From Nymphaea colorata (lineage: Eukaryota > Streptophyta > Magnoliopsida > Nymphaeales > Nymphaeaceae), in contig NC_045145.1 in assembly GCF_008831285.2 (NCBI RefSeq), forward strand, positions 20,910,040 to 20,974,039: a stretch of DNA of 64,000 bases. Direction: 5' to 3'. The notes beneath the pieces are model-generated. The model was not told the origin of the DNA. It worked only from the letters and a program-made list of their open reading frames with translations, and ran no database searches. The position numbers and the translations under genes are program-made. This document shows positions 1-11,964 of this stretch, piece by piece. Each line of letters begins with the position of its first letter. The first letter of the stretch is position 1.

Positions 1-89
1 GACACTGGGCAAATAACCGCTTGCACAATTATGTGGCCCTTCCTGGTAAAGGAAAACTTCATATTAAAGAAAAGAAAAAAATGTGCTAA

Positions 90-340
90 GAAAGGTGTGA
101 CACAATTGGTAAGCAGTCAGTCGCGTGCTCAAATCTCTACTTATGTAAGCCAATACATGTCAAGACTAGGGAACGAGTTAGCCTTCGAGTGAAGAAGGGG
201 ACTTTATTTTTGGAGGAGCAACAATGTCTCTTAGCGAGGGATGGTTCCTTTCAAGTAAAACAAACATGAATCAAGTACTAAGCGGTAGCTGCTAACCCTG
301 TAGATATTCTTCCCCACCCAACATGGTTAAAACCTACATG
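90..340 (+). repeat. Dispersed SINE-like repeat, copy 1
   Basis: The stretch contains a tRNA-promoter-like pair: 'tgacacaattggtaagcag' resembles an A box and 'cgtgctcaaatctc' resembles a B box. It continues into sequence shared with about 22860-23100 and, more weakly, 31195-31340 (for example 'tgtagatattcttcccca'). Three diverged dispersed copies with a Pol III-like head suggest a tRNA-derived SINE. Neither a clean 3' tail nor a target duplication could be defined, so the ends are approximate. Confidence 0.3.
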
Positions 341-583
341 TGCACTATTTCTCATCGAACAAATGACAGGCGACTTCAGACGTTCAAGGAAATCCTGCAG
401 ATAACCAATGGCAAAGTCATAATTGTTTAACCGTGGCACACTTGTGTTAGTAACACAAATTTGGTGTGGGCATTACATATAATTTTAAAATCGTACAAAT
501 GTGACGTTGAGACCTTGTAATGCGATTTTTGATGGGTTGGTGTGGGCAGTGGCCCACTCCTCAACCAACAAGTAGCTCTGCTA

Positions 584-880
584 TTACAGATAACGTTTAG
601 GTCTACCAGGGATCCCCTTCTGGCCTTGGGAATACCTTTTCTTTCTTTTCTTTATGACTAGTTGATTAGTTTTTTTGTTTACTTTTTTTAATAAAAGGTC
701 CTCACAACAGTGTTTGCTCAGAATTAGTGTCTTCCTAACTACAATAATTTTTTGCCTTTTGGTGCTCGACGGACCTAGTGACTGGTTGGCCGTATGTCTA
801 GGACTAGCGTAGGGCCAAGCCAGACGGACCCAGTGCCTGGTTGGCCTAACCATGTAGGCCCGGTTGGGCCTGGGCTTGGT
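584..880 (-). repeat. MYB intron-1 block, inverted copy
   Basis: The reverse complement of this stretch matches intron 1 of MYB-C (about 28290-28520) and MYB-B (about 15235-15460). Shared landmarks include 'cactgggtcc', 'taattctg.gcaaac.ctgttgtg' and 'agaaggggatccct'. Its opposite orientation relative to those copies fits inversion of the whole MYB fragment here. Confidence 0.65.
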
Positions 881-989
881 CTATTATCCAACTGTTTATT
901 CATGTGCTCGCCAGGTCAGGGTTTAAATTAATTGGCTGTAGGCAGAATCTTATGGTCCAGTAACCACCCATACACAAATGCTTCAAGAA

Positions 990-1735
990 AACATCTGGAG
1001 TGAGACGTTATCCCACCACCCAAATGGAAGCCCTTTCTTTTGTCTTTAGGTGTAGCTATACCAGTCAAGATATGTAAAATGAGAGGCTATCGTCCCACCC
1101 ACATGAAAGCCCTTTCTTTTGTCCTTAGGTGTGGAGATAGAACAATATCATTCGAGATATCTAAAGTGAGAGGTTATCCCGCCGCCCAAATGAAAACCTT
1201 TTCTTTTGTCCTTAGGTGTAAAGATACAACAATGCCAGTCGAGATATCCAAAGTGAGAGGTCATCCCACCGTCCAAATGGAAACCCTTTCTTTTGTTCTT
1301 AGGTGTATAGATACAACGATACCAGTCGAGATATCCAAAGTGAGAGGTCATCCCACTGCCCATATGGAAACCCTTTCTTTTGTCCTTAGGTGTAGAGCTA
1401 CAACTATACCAGTGAGTGGATGTCCACATGCTTCTTTTGTCCTTAGGTGTAGAGATACAATGATACCATTCGAGATATCTAAAGTGAGAGGTCATCCCAC
1501 CGCCCAATTGAAAACCCTTTCTTTTGTCTTTAGGTGTAGAGCTACAACTATATCGGTGGGATGTCCACATACTTCTTTTGTCCTTAGGTGTAGAGATACA
1601 ACAATACCAGTCGAGATATCTAAAGTGAGAGGTCATCCCACCGCCCAAATGAAAACATTTTCTTTTGTCTTTAGGTGTAGAGCTACAACTATACCAGTCA
1701 GTGGGATGTCCACATGCTTCAACTTGCACGTATAC
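990..1735 (+). repeat. Composite minisatellite, 9 units of 54/57, 78 or 87 bp
   Basis: The core 'cttttgtccttaggtgta' (with small variants) recurs at about 1037, 1115, 1202, 1289, 1376, 1433, 1520, 1575 and 1662. The spacings are mainly 87 bp, with one of 78 bp and two short units of about 57 and 54 bp that end in 'gtccacatgcttc'. Every spacing is a multiple of three, so a repetitive frame stays open on both strands (1040-1786 plus, 1148-1852 minus). The plus frame lacks an ATG start at its listed beginning. This looks like an expanded intron repeat rather than a protein gene. Confidence 0.8.
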
Positions 1736-1989
1736 ACTCACTCCACTTTTTATTATAAAAGTATAGCCTTTTGCTTGCCAGATTGAGGACCGGCTGCATA
1801 GCGTTCTGACTTCAAAACAAATAAATTTTTGTTTATTTAATATGAATTTCAACCGAATATTTCACGAGTCAAAAAGTGTCGTAAAGTTGCCGGCTGAGGT
1901 GGCTCAACTATCAAGTCCAAACATCAAACCTGGCACGTTTTCAACCGATGAAGTGGACCTGATCATCAGAAAATGCAAGTCAAAGTAGA

Positions 1990-3720
1990 ACTAGTGAGGA
2001 CCTTAAATACAAAGGCAAGACGCCGCTGAGAACCTTCCAACGACGGTTAATTAAAAAGTGTCAGCGCCGTCGTTGAATTTCTCCTTTTTTACGCTAGAGG
2101 ACACCAGTGAGATGGATTCCCCTGGCCTGTCCAAAACACCATGCTTGGTTTGCCATGGTATAGAAGAAACATCACCAAAAAGTTCTCGACATCAGAGATC
2201 AAAAATTGTCGGTAACACACATTTAATATGACTGTGGTGGATTGCATGCACCACTGAAAGTTGTCCAGTGGCACACACCACATGCCATTATCAACATTTA
2301 ATGGCACATCAGAACTGCCACTAAAGGCTTTTTAGTAGCACATAATTAGATGCTGTTAGCGATATTCTATGTCAAGTCTAGAAAGACCGAAAAGACCTTT
2401 CAGTGAGTTGCCTTCAAAAGGTGTGTCCTTGAGTTTGCCTCCAAGGTAAATTTAATGCACTGGTGCATATAAGAGTGGCGGTGATAGAGATTTCCACTGC
2501 GTTTTAACAACTTAAAAAAACACTTTTTGATATAGCACACAGTTTAGCAAAACAACAGACTCGAGCTCTCCAAAGAGTTCTGGACTTTGTGGAGAATTGG
2601 CGATGACTCTTCGCATCGTTCTTAAGCCGACGATTATTCCGATTTACAGTGGAAGTCGAATATAAAACCTGGGAAAATGGTGTCGCGCGTCTTCCAGAGA
2701 ATCGCTACCAAACAGCCATGGTCTGCGGCGGTATTACATGACAGTGAGGGGAACAATGATTTGATTGCTGTCCATTGGGACACATCCTGTCCATGCCATC
2801 AAAACACGGTTTTGTCCTAGTGAACATAAGAGTTCACCCTCTATTATTATTTGGTGACCTTATGAGTCTATTTGTATGTTTATCTATTTTGTTCGGCATT
2901 TGTTTCTGTCTCTTTCATCCGACATTTGTGTCTTATGGGATCCATTCTATCCACTGTTTGTGAACAAACATGTGTTTGTTGCACTTGTTGGCAGCTGTGC
3001 CGTCGATTTTTTGTAACTTTAATATGTTGGAACTTTCGGTTCCACCAACGATCATGACGTAGCGTCACACTCTAACCACAAACCTACAAGAATAACACAC
3101 AGCAAAATAACATAGCAAAAGAGAGATTAATAGAAACCAAAATGGTGATTGACTGTTGTTCAAGGGGTTTGCATCAGGGAGCCTTTAGGACTTAGCATCA
3201 CAATATGTATTTGAATAGGCTCTTAGTATATTTATAAACTACCTCGGTTCCCTGTCGCAGCACACACATCTCATTGAGCATCCCTCCAAGACAACTCTTG
3301 ATTTTATGCATTAATATGGTTAATGACAAAAGTACTTTCGTTTATGCACAAAAGATAACTTTTTGGTAAGATTGAAATGAAAGTAAAAAAATAAAATGAC
3401 TATAAAGGACATGTTTTCTTTAAAAAATTATCAAAATAGTTAAGCACGCAAAGGCGCACACAATTCATACTGTCTACCACCCACATTCTCAACCCGCATG
3501 AGTCCATAGGGTGTAGTGTCATAATGTGTGGATGGTGCGCGCAGATATGCATTAAGTACCTTTTGATGGTTTTTTTTATTTAAAAGTCAATTTTTTGTCT
3601 TTTAACTTTTTCGTGGATTTTTTTATCTTTGCACAAAAATTATTCTTTTTAATGATCATGGGCATTTTGGTCATTATAAACTCTTATCCACAATTTTTGT
3701 TGGTATCAAAGAAAGTGCGT

Positions 3721-3757
<37 letters not shown>

Positions 3758-4444
3758 TATATATATATATATATATAACACATTGATATTTTTTAAAATA
3801 AATTTAAGAAGTTGGGTTTCTGTCTCTTGCTTAAATGGTTTAGTATTTACTAATAATAATTATAATTATTATTATTATATAAGCACAATTCAATACTGCT
3901 GGGATGTAGGCTTCCATCCATTTATTATAAACAAATGTCTGCGATATACAAAACCTTAAAAACTGAACCACAAACCCGTAAATACAGTTATGCAAGCGAA
4001 AGTGGTTCCATTCCTTCGAAACAATTTCAGATCTTAATAACTTTCTTGTATCCACAACATGATAGGCGTTCAGAACATGAACCCTAACAGCTCTGAAGGA
4101 ACATACGTGAATTCACAGCTTGCAAAATCAATGTATTTACAGAACTACCTCAGTGCCCTCCTCCATTTTGTTGGACCCGCTACCTGTTGCACCACCTTAG
4201 CTGTTGTTGGAATATAATTGAAAAGATGATTAAAAAGGTTAGGAACCTCCCAACATTCCCTAGCTTGCATCTAGTAAATTTTCATAAACTGCTTATTGCC
4301 AGATTCATTACAAATGATAACAGAGAGTCGTTGTCAATCTCTACCTTGAATGCAAGTAAGAGATATGCTCCAACTAAAGGTTTTGAAGGAAACTCATACC
4401 AAAATCTTAATCCAGTTCCACTGTATCCTTACGTCTCCTTTTCT

Positions 4445-4482
<38 letters not shown>

Positions 4483-4840
4483 TATTTTATAAAAAAAATG
4501 TACATTTTAAACTTTTCACATTCGTCATAACATTCAACTCTTTTTTTTCACTTAAACACAATCTGTGGGTTATGACAGTGCACAAGCTTATATGCACTCC
4601 CGTGTGCACATAACCCCGTTTGGCTTGTGGCATTGTATCCGTTTTCAGAGTCTTCCCTTTTGGCTTCCTGAATAATCTCACATTTAAGAGTTTGAGACGT
4701 ATATTGATGATGTTTCTCATGGGCCTTGTTTGTTTGTGAATTGTCTTCTGGGAGTGTAAATAGAAATTGAAAACAAAGCTGCTTCGAATCTGCCAACGCT
4801 TGGCGCTTGAATTATAAATAAAGCAATTTACAAATTGAGA
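1990..4840. other. Intergenic, no gene recognised
   Basis: Only short frames without family resemblance occur. There is a 9-bp perfect inverted repeat (caacgacgg 2039-2047, ccgtcgttg 2068-2076), similar in style to the hairpins near CACTA transposon ends. An (AT)n tract lies at about 3726-3777 and another at about 4447-4477. The last few hundred bases are the 3' flank of MYB-A. Confidence 0.6.
3726..3777. repeat. (AT)n microsatellite
   Basis: About 50 bp of alternating AT with one interruption ('atagat'). Confidence 0.95.
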
Positions 4841-4902
4841 AACATCAGATTCTCAGACAGACAGAGGCAGAGAGTCTGTCTAAACCAACTTGATAGCAGT
4901 TC

Positions 4903-5839
4903 TTACTGTAATGGTGATGAACCCGTATCATCCTTCGTCAAATCCCAAAGAAATGAATCACAGAAAAAGTCGTCGAGTTCAGGATCGAGGAACCAATCTC
5001 CTCCTCCTCCTAGTGCAAGCTCGTCTTCTCCAGGCAGCGATGGCAGACTGGAGCTTGACGGCTCTGCAGCAACTGGTGACTGGTCTGCCATCTTTGCGCC
5101 GTCCAGCGGCTGCGAAGAGCTGGGAGGAATGAGGCTTCGCTGGACCCATGGTGGATACGTCTCGCGCAGCAACTCATGCATTCTCATGGAGACTCTCTGA
5201 GGTTGCGGCCTGTAGACGACCGTGCGAGGTGGAGGGGCTGGTGGGAGCTCCGGTGCAGCTGGTTTGCCTGAAACCCTTTTGGCCAAGTAAGAATTCCAGT
5301 AGTTCTTGACGTCGTTGGCTGTCCTCCCGGGCATCCTTCCCGCAATCAGCGACCATCTTCGTGTAAAATTCGAATGCTACAATTTGTTAGCCAAAATAAT
5401 TGGAATCTTACTCCGCTGGCGAAATTCAGCTGTGAAGAGGCTGGCCGTTCAGCATCGTTAATTTTTTTTTTAAGGAACTGTAATCACACGAATAGAGACA
5501 GCATGTTCTATGGCAGTAGATGAAGAAAAACAAATTTTTTCTTTGTCCGGATTAAATTTTATGCCTTGACAAGCTTATGACTATTAAGATTTAAATATTG
5601 AATTAACCCCGATATACATACGGCAATTTGATATATCTTTTCTCGATCTTATAATTTTAAACATGTTGTATGTATCGGTATATTTATTTTAAATTTAAAA
5701 GCATCCAGGAAAAGGCTGCAACGTCCGGACAGCTAAAATTATTGCCTTATAATTAATTGAATGGCCTTATCTTTCTGACAACGCCGTACGTACTGTCTTT
5801 TCTTGATGTTTCTAAATGTCATGAAAATATATAGAGACA

Positions 5840-5881
<42 letters not shown>

Positions 5882-8011
5882 AGAGAGGGAGAGAATGATG
5901 AGATTTCTCCGGTCGAGTTTCGACAAAGAATCCTCTCACATGGTATGGATGGGGAGATCGCCACTCGACAGGCTGCAGATACCAAATGCCAAAAATTGTC
6001 GATGATTATTTTGATAAATAAAGGCTTTTTCAGATACCAACAAAATCTTTTGAACAGAAAGCGACTGTTCAAGATCGCTTTCTGTATGCAGTTTTTCTGA
6101 TATATAGGCGTCAGTTTTGCAATGTAAAGGATAGTTTAAAGGTTAAAATTTAACCTGTTGCCCAGTAGACGATGCATCCTGACGATAAGTTCCTCCTCAT
6201 CAATGGCAAACATACCACGCTTGATGTTTGGACTAAGATAGTTGAGCCACCGCAGCCTGCAACTTTTTCGACACCTTTTCAGCCCTGAAATATCCATTCC
6301 GCCGAAAGCAATGTCATAGAAACTTTTTTTTTTTTTTTTTGGCAAGTAGAAGTAGAAGTCCTTTGAGCAGATTCCTTTATTATTTATTAGTCGGCATGCG
6401 CTTTGAATGTATAAAAAAGAAAGACAAAGAACGAAAAGGGTTGTTTGGCAACCGTAACAGTCTCATAAATTTGACCCATTTTTTTGTTTTGTGTTTTATG
6501 AATTTGCTGTACCTTTTTTGTGTATATTTATGAGACAGTAAATGCGTGCTATAGTTGTGGAAGGGCCCGTAAAGGAGAGTCTGGACAAGGTTCATAAGTA
6601 AGCGTCCATGTGCCACTCTTACACATTTTTCTACGGCCAAATGGACGGATGGGTCCACTGGTATAAACATATATACATGTATATAGGAAGTTGGAAAAAA
6701 ACATATTACTTGAGTACAAGACTGAAATCAAAATCAATAAAATTAATTATTAAAGTGTTTTTTTCTTTTTGCAAACTAACCTTATGAATATAATTTATGA
6801 GTGATCTGATGAGAAACAAACATTAAGTTAGTCATTTTTTTAATTTTAATAATATTTTTTAGTAATCGAGAAACAAACTACTATTGTTAGAGCAAAATTT
6901 TGGTAGTAGAAAATGTCAAGTTTTTTATAAAAATATCTTCAAATAAAACATGATTTATATAAATTTGGCATTTATAAATACATTAGGAAGTTCAAAAGTT
7001 TATTTAAAACACTTTTTAATACAAATCTAAAAGTCTTGGGATTTTTCCCTTAAGTGGTATGGTATTTATAATTACTTTGTGTGTGTGTATGTGTGTATAT
7101 ATATATAATCTTGATTGCCAAAAGATCAATGTCCTGCTGCCTATCCTGGTCGATGAAAGTGACATTTGTGTGTGATCTTCATGTTGTAGTTGCCCAAGAT
7201 TTTTGTACCTGGCATACCTAAAAGCATAATTGGGCATAAGGAGCCAACTTTCCACCTCACCGTAACAGCCTCGCACGACAAATTATCCAAATTTATCCGA
7301 CGGTTTAGGTCTCATTTTCTCTCCGGCGGTTAATTAAGCAAAGTTCGCATATTCAAATTTAAGGTGGAGGAAAAAAAAAGGAAACAATTTAAGTACATTC
7401 TTTGGTGCTTCCGGTGGATCGACTTCAATTCTCGGTCTTCTGTCCACTTACATGACAAACAAGGAAAGGAAGGAAGTATTTTCTGCAACTCAAGCCACAA
7501 GTATACCAAATTATGTTAAAAGGAGTGGGAAATGGGACACTCGTCTTATGCGCCGCAGCACCCATGGTAATCAAAACCAGTTACAGTACATCCCTCATGG
7601 TCCTGGAAACGAAGCTTAGGATTTTGCTATTTTTTGTGAGCCTTACGTCACGGGTACTTTGCATAAAAGGTGGAAGCCTAAATATTATATAGTAATGTAC
7701 TTGTAAACATTCTCTTGACATAGGCCGCGAGCTCTATAACCTCTTTCAACTTCAAGTTTTTCAAATCAAATCTAGCAAGGCCAAAAGGAACTCTAGCTGA
7801 GCTTATTGTTACAGGAGTGAAGAAGAAGGAAGCTAAAGCAAGAGATGGACGATGGGGACTTGCCTGCTCTTTGTGGAACAAGGTGCCACTTTCCCTCCCC
7901 ATACTTCTCCACGCACTTCTTGAGCAAGCAATCTTCCTCCTTGCTCCATGCACCTCTCCTTATATCCGCAGCACCTGCAGCGGCACTACTGCGGACGGCT
8001 GCCGGAGCCAT
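4903..8011 (-). CDS. R2R3-MYB transcription factor A, anthocyanin type (subgroup 6-like)
   Basis: Three exons: 7864-8011, 6155-6284 and 4903-5356, giving 243 aa. R2 runs from RRGAW to LRWLNYL and R3 from IKRGMF to NYWNS. The spaced Trp residues are present, with Phe replacing the first one of R3 as is usual. The bHLH-contact motif [DE]Lx2[RK]x3Lx6Lx3R is intact ([12 protein letters not shown]...LIAGR), and the R3 end reads ANDV, typical of eudicot anthocyanin activators. [11 protein letters not shown] segment could be a diverged subgroup 6 signature. The C-terminus is acidic ([11 protein letters not shown]). By family, it should activate flavonoid genes in the nucleus with bHLH and WD40 partners. 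Intron 1 has a GC donor (AG|GCAAGT); the intron 2 donor is GTTAAA. The ATG at 8011 was chosen because it is shared by the paralogues, has a strong context (gcaATGGct) and lies 80 bp below the TATA box. An in-frame ATG at 8056 would add 15 residues but sits almost at the expected transcription start. Confidence 0.85.
5842..5879. repeat. (AT)n microsatellite in MYB-A intron 2
   Basis: Uninterrupted alternating AT of about 38 bp. Confidence 0.95.
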
Positions 8012-8083
8012 TGCCAAGCGCCTCTCTCGTTTTGGCACCTCTCTATGCTTCACCATGAATTAAATGGGCGCTTTAATTGCACA

Positions 8084-8093
8084 CATAAATAGA
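8084..8093 (-). promoter_or_regulatory. TATA box of MYB-A
   Basis: The minus strand reads TCTATTTATG, 80 bp upstream of the preferred ATG. It lies in a block conserved with MYB-B and MYB-C ('TTCAAAG...GATGC.GCC...TGTCTAT'), which supports a real core promoter. Confidence 0.65.
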
Positions 8094-8315
8094 CAGTGGC
8101 TGCATCTCTAGCTTTGAATGTCCATCACGCCACAAGTTGGATACATGTGCATTCAACGCCGGGAAACTGAGTCGGGTTTACCATGAAAAGCAGTCATAGA
8201 AGACAATATCACGTTAATTTTAGAAGTGGTTAACTTTGCAGTCATCGAAACAGATTATTTGGGGTTAAGGTATCTTGAGAGAGGAGTAGAGCCCAACCAC
8301 ACCAAGTCATAGACT

Positions 8316-8320
<5 letters not shown>

Positions 8321-8375
<55 letters not shown>
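8321..8375. repeat. Poly-T tract, 55 bp
   Basis: An uninterrupted run of T. The related position upstream of MYB-D (about 21345-21360) has only a short pyrimidine-rich stretch, so the run probably expanded here. Confidence 0.9.
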
Positions 8376-8379
<4 letters not shown>

Positions 8380-9239
8380 CTCCAAGGTTTAAAGGTGCAT
8401 TTAGATCTGGATGAACTTATGGTTTCTTCCTTCAAAAGAATAGTGTCTGCAGGTAATTCTCATTGGCCCGCCAACCTGACCATTGACCTTTTAGTGATGT
8501 GTCTACCTTTAGTCCACAGAAAGGTAGTCAAGATTTTAAGATCCAAAACTATGTAGTATAAAGATTAAGGTTGGGCATCCAGCTGGCCTGATAAGGAGTC
8601 GGACTCTAGCCAAGTCACAGCTTGTGATTGTGGCTCAATCCTGATTGACCCTGCAACTTGAAGCCCAAGCCTAGGCCCGTCTCAACCCAATTAAAATTAC
8701 AAATATATATTTTAATATAAAATAATAAATAAATATAATTAACCATAATATAACGTATTTAATTATATATAAAACAATAAAAATAATATTAAAAATAAAT
8801 TATTAGGCTCAATCGGACCGAGTCGGGCCAACTAGGGTGGCATGGGTTAGAACGTTGGCCCAAGTCGGTACCCAGCCCAATGCTCAACGTTAACATGGAG
8901 AATAACAAAAAAAAACATGGATGTACAATAATTTTGGAGATCTCCATACAGCATGTCCAACGAAGACTTCCAAGTGATCTACAAGATAAACCATGGGCTC
9001 TCTCACATTCATAGGAATACGAAACCACGTTGTGCGATTATATATGATGCCAGATCAAGGTTGGACTAATCCAGAAACCAAAGATGTAAATAATTGGCAT
9101 CATTTATGAATCCAGCCAAAAATTTTGAAAACATCTTTTGATTTTGGAGTGGCAGCCTCGAACTTGTGTTCATGGAGATTGGTGAATGTACGTTCGAGAT
9201 GCTAAATTTAAATCGATTTGAACATCAATGATCCAACAA

Positions 9240-9341
9240 CTGAGTACTTCACCCACCTTCCATTAATTAGAACGTTTCAATTTAGCACAACTGACTACTT
9301 CACCCACCTTCCATTAATTAGAACGTTTCAATTTAGCTGAC
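9240..9341. repeat. 51-bp tandem duplication
   Basis: Two near-perfect copies containing 'cacccaccttccattaatt', with the same word 51 bp apart. The equivalent place upstream of MYB-D (about 23560-23610) has a single diverged copy, so this duplication followed the larger block duplication. Confidence 0.85.
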
Positions 9342-10296
9342 ACGTCTTAATGTGCTTTCAAAGGCATAAATAAATTTTTCAAAACTGGGCCAGCCTGAGC
9401 TGCCGGAAGAAGGGTTAAAACTATCATCATTTCTCCTACTTTCAACGTTCACCACTGCTTCAGAACATTGGTCGATATAATGCACAATCACTATTTGCAG
9501 TACAAAAGAATAGCACCTATGATAATCAAACTGACAACTAGTCTGACCACCTAAACTACCCGTCAAAGCTGAAATTCTTTTATATAGATAAAGGACTTTG
9601 GGTCAATGTTGTTAAATGCGATAAGGTTAAGCTTCCGAAGTGAGTCAAAGCATTCTGAGGCAAAACAAAACCTAAGCTTCATGACCAAAATCATGAAATA
9701 TATAGTATCCACAAAAGTAATGTTAAAATTAAGAACAACTATTAAAATAACATAACAAATCTGTAGTCTGGGTACAAATACTTTGTATGGACTGGGGACT
9801 TTGGAACATGATCTGATCTGGTACATCCAATTAAAAATATCGAGGGCAGCTATACCAGACCGGACCCACTTGCGACCTGATAAATCAATGGGAAACTTTC
9901 AAAAGCACACTGACAGATTTTGTATCAATAAAAAAAATATACTTAATTCTTGTTACCTTCAAACATACACCTAAGTTTTATTTTCATTCTCTCTCTCTCT
10001 CTCTCTCTCTCCCTCCCTCTCTTGCTTGATTCTCCCATCATTTCCCAACTCCCTCCCCATGTTGACCTACCAGCAGCGGCCAATTGCCTCTGTTGGCATT
10101 GCTGAGTTCCGGTGGGTTTGATGGCGGCTGCCTCGCACTCTTCCCCAAATTTCTCTTTCCTTCAACCTTAGATGGGTAGATTATTCCACCCATCTACGCT
10201 GCCTCTACCCAGCGCCTGCCTGGGTCTCCGCCATGTCTGATCTGAAAATCGGACGGCTCGTATCAATCGTCATTTGAAGAAAAATGTTGGAGTCAT

Positions 10297-10298
<2 letters not shown>

Positions 10299-10353
<55 letters not shown>
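10299..10353. repeat. (AT)n microsatellite
   Basis: About 54 bp of alternating AT. Confidence 0.95.
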
Positions 10354-10360
<7 letters not shown>

Positions 10361-11810
10361 ATTCTTAAAGGCCGGCAAAATATGACTCTTTTGTTAACAT
10401 AGCAGTTGAAAGCTTACTGAACAAACTTATGCATGTTTGCTAATTAACTATGGAAAAACTTAAATTTGTTTTGAATAATATTTTGTAGGTGTGCTTTCGA
10501 AAGCATCAATAAATAAATAAATAAAAGCATTTGCTCAGAACCGACAAGCTTAAGCGTTCAAATCATTTCACCTGCCACCACTTTAACTGGTAGGTGGGAG
10601 AGATGGCTACATGTGTCGGTGTGCATATCATGTGGAAACTTGCATTTTTAATGCCCCTTCTTTTGTAGTACAAGGAGGTGGACTCCACAAGAGCTCAAAA
10701 TGTAGATTGGCTGCCTACCAATCATGTTAAACTTGTCCACAATGAAAAAAAAAATATTTTATTGAAAAGTATGTTACTTATGAATGATTGAGGCATTATT
10801 TGATGCATCTCCTATGTCCCAACAAATTATTGTACTCTTAATTTGTTTTTGCCCTACAAGACAACCAAGAGGGAAATTTATGCCTACATTTCAGGGCAGC
10901 TATACCAGTAAAACCCCTTCGGCAAACTCCTCAATTGCAAGTTAACAGTGATGTATAAAATTGGCTTGCGATGATTTGGACCGTTTCGACTAACAAACAA
11001 AGGAATCCCTCAGTAACGTACCCTGCATGCCAGCCCCCTTGGGTCGATGATTAAGAAGAGTGGTGGAGCTAGAAAATTCTGGCTGAGGGGCACTCTATCT
11101 AAGTTTAAATGTCAAATTTTATGAGTACCCTGCGTGTCCACTGATTAAGAGTAATATGTCGGTGCATTCTACCATAATAGAGTTGGGACTACAATGAGAC
11201 TATTAAGCTGACTAAAGCGTAATAAAATTGGACTTTTTAGAGAAATTAAACAAAATAAATTTTGGTTAGGCACACAATTTAACTCTTTCTAAGTTACAAT
11301 AGTTACTTTTCTTATAATATCATTCAAGTTATATCGGATGTCTCCCAAGAGACTTCTCTCATAATGATATATACTGTAGCAAAGCACATACATCGTAAAG
11401 TTGCATATAGCAAAAAAAAACGGGAGTAACGACTATATATATATATATATATATATAGATTGAGAAAAACACTTAGTTGAATTTGACCGGTTTCTGTACC
11501 AAATTAATCGAAGGAAAGGCGACCCGTTTCTACTTGCGAACACTAACTGGAAAATGGGGGTAAGTAGAAAAACTAGTCTTACATGAACTCTAAGGCTAAC
11601 TGGAAACCGGATCCTTCATTAGCAAACTGCATCTACAAAGCTTAGTGATCTCAGAATAAGATGACAATGCTGTAACGACTCTCAGGACCCTAGCTAGAAA
11701 ATAATAGCACTGTAATGGAGAAAGCAATAGATGCAACAGCTACCACACCAAGAGCAAAGGGGGGTACTGATGCTACGTGAATAAGTGATTCAACCTTTAG
11801 AAGCGGCTTG

Positions 11811-11964
11811 CAGGTGGAGCCACACATATTTGGCAGAAGGGCACTGACTATATATAGAGGGGCATTTCATATGTAAATATATAAAAAGTTGTGTTTAACG
11901 AATAAATAAATAAGGAATTTTTATTGGCTGTGTTGGCAATTGCCCACATGTGGCTTTGCCCCTG
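11811..11964. mobile_element. hAT-like MITE (154 bp), degenerate
   Basis: The left end CAGGTGGAGCCACA and the inverted right end (CAGGGGCAAAGCCACA when reversed) form imperfect terminal inverted repeats of the CAGGGGCGGAGCC type common in plant hAT MITEs. No matching 8-bp target duplication is visible, so the flanks have drifted or the ends are slightly misplaced. Confidence 0.5.

Larger units (their letters stand above)
580..1985 (+). pseudogene. Inverted R2R3-MYB relic (B/C type): intron 1 and exon 2
   Basis: Positions 1871-1985, read on the plus strand, match exon 2 of the minus-strand MYB genes and encode the remains of the R2 third helix and start of R3 (RLRWLNY, SPNIK, TFSTDE, DLIIR). 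There are single-base deletions in the R2 helix ('cgtaaagttgc' where the others have 'cgtaaaagttgc') and in the following tyrosine-leucine stretch. The intron acceptor TTTCAG has become 'ttcacg'. The 'FSTDE..DLIIR' wording groups it with MYB-B and MYB-C. Upstream, the intron carries in the same relative orientation the blocks found in intron 1 of MYB-C: the 1690-1800 segment matches the reverse complement of 28040-28160, and 584-880 matches 28290-28520 inverted. No exon 1 or exon 3 was recognised, so this is a non-functional inverted fragment. Confidence 0.8.

Noticed and set aside
990..1735. CRISPR-like array
   Set aside because: The intervening segments are repeats themselves rather than unique spacers, and the DNA is a plant nuclear genome.
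1040..1852. Long open frames on both strands (248 and 234 codons)
   Set aside because: They are a by-product of minisatellite units divisible by three, lie in a MYB intron relic, and the plus frame begins at TTG. There is no gene context.
4447..4613. Frames ending in (YI)n or rich in IYIYIY
   Set aside because: Translations of (AT)n microsatellites here and at several other places; not genes.
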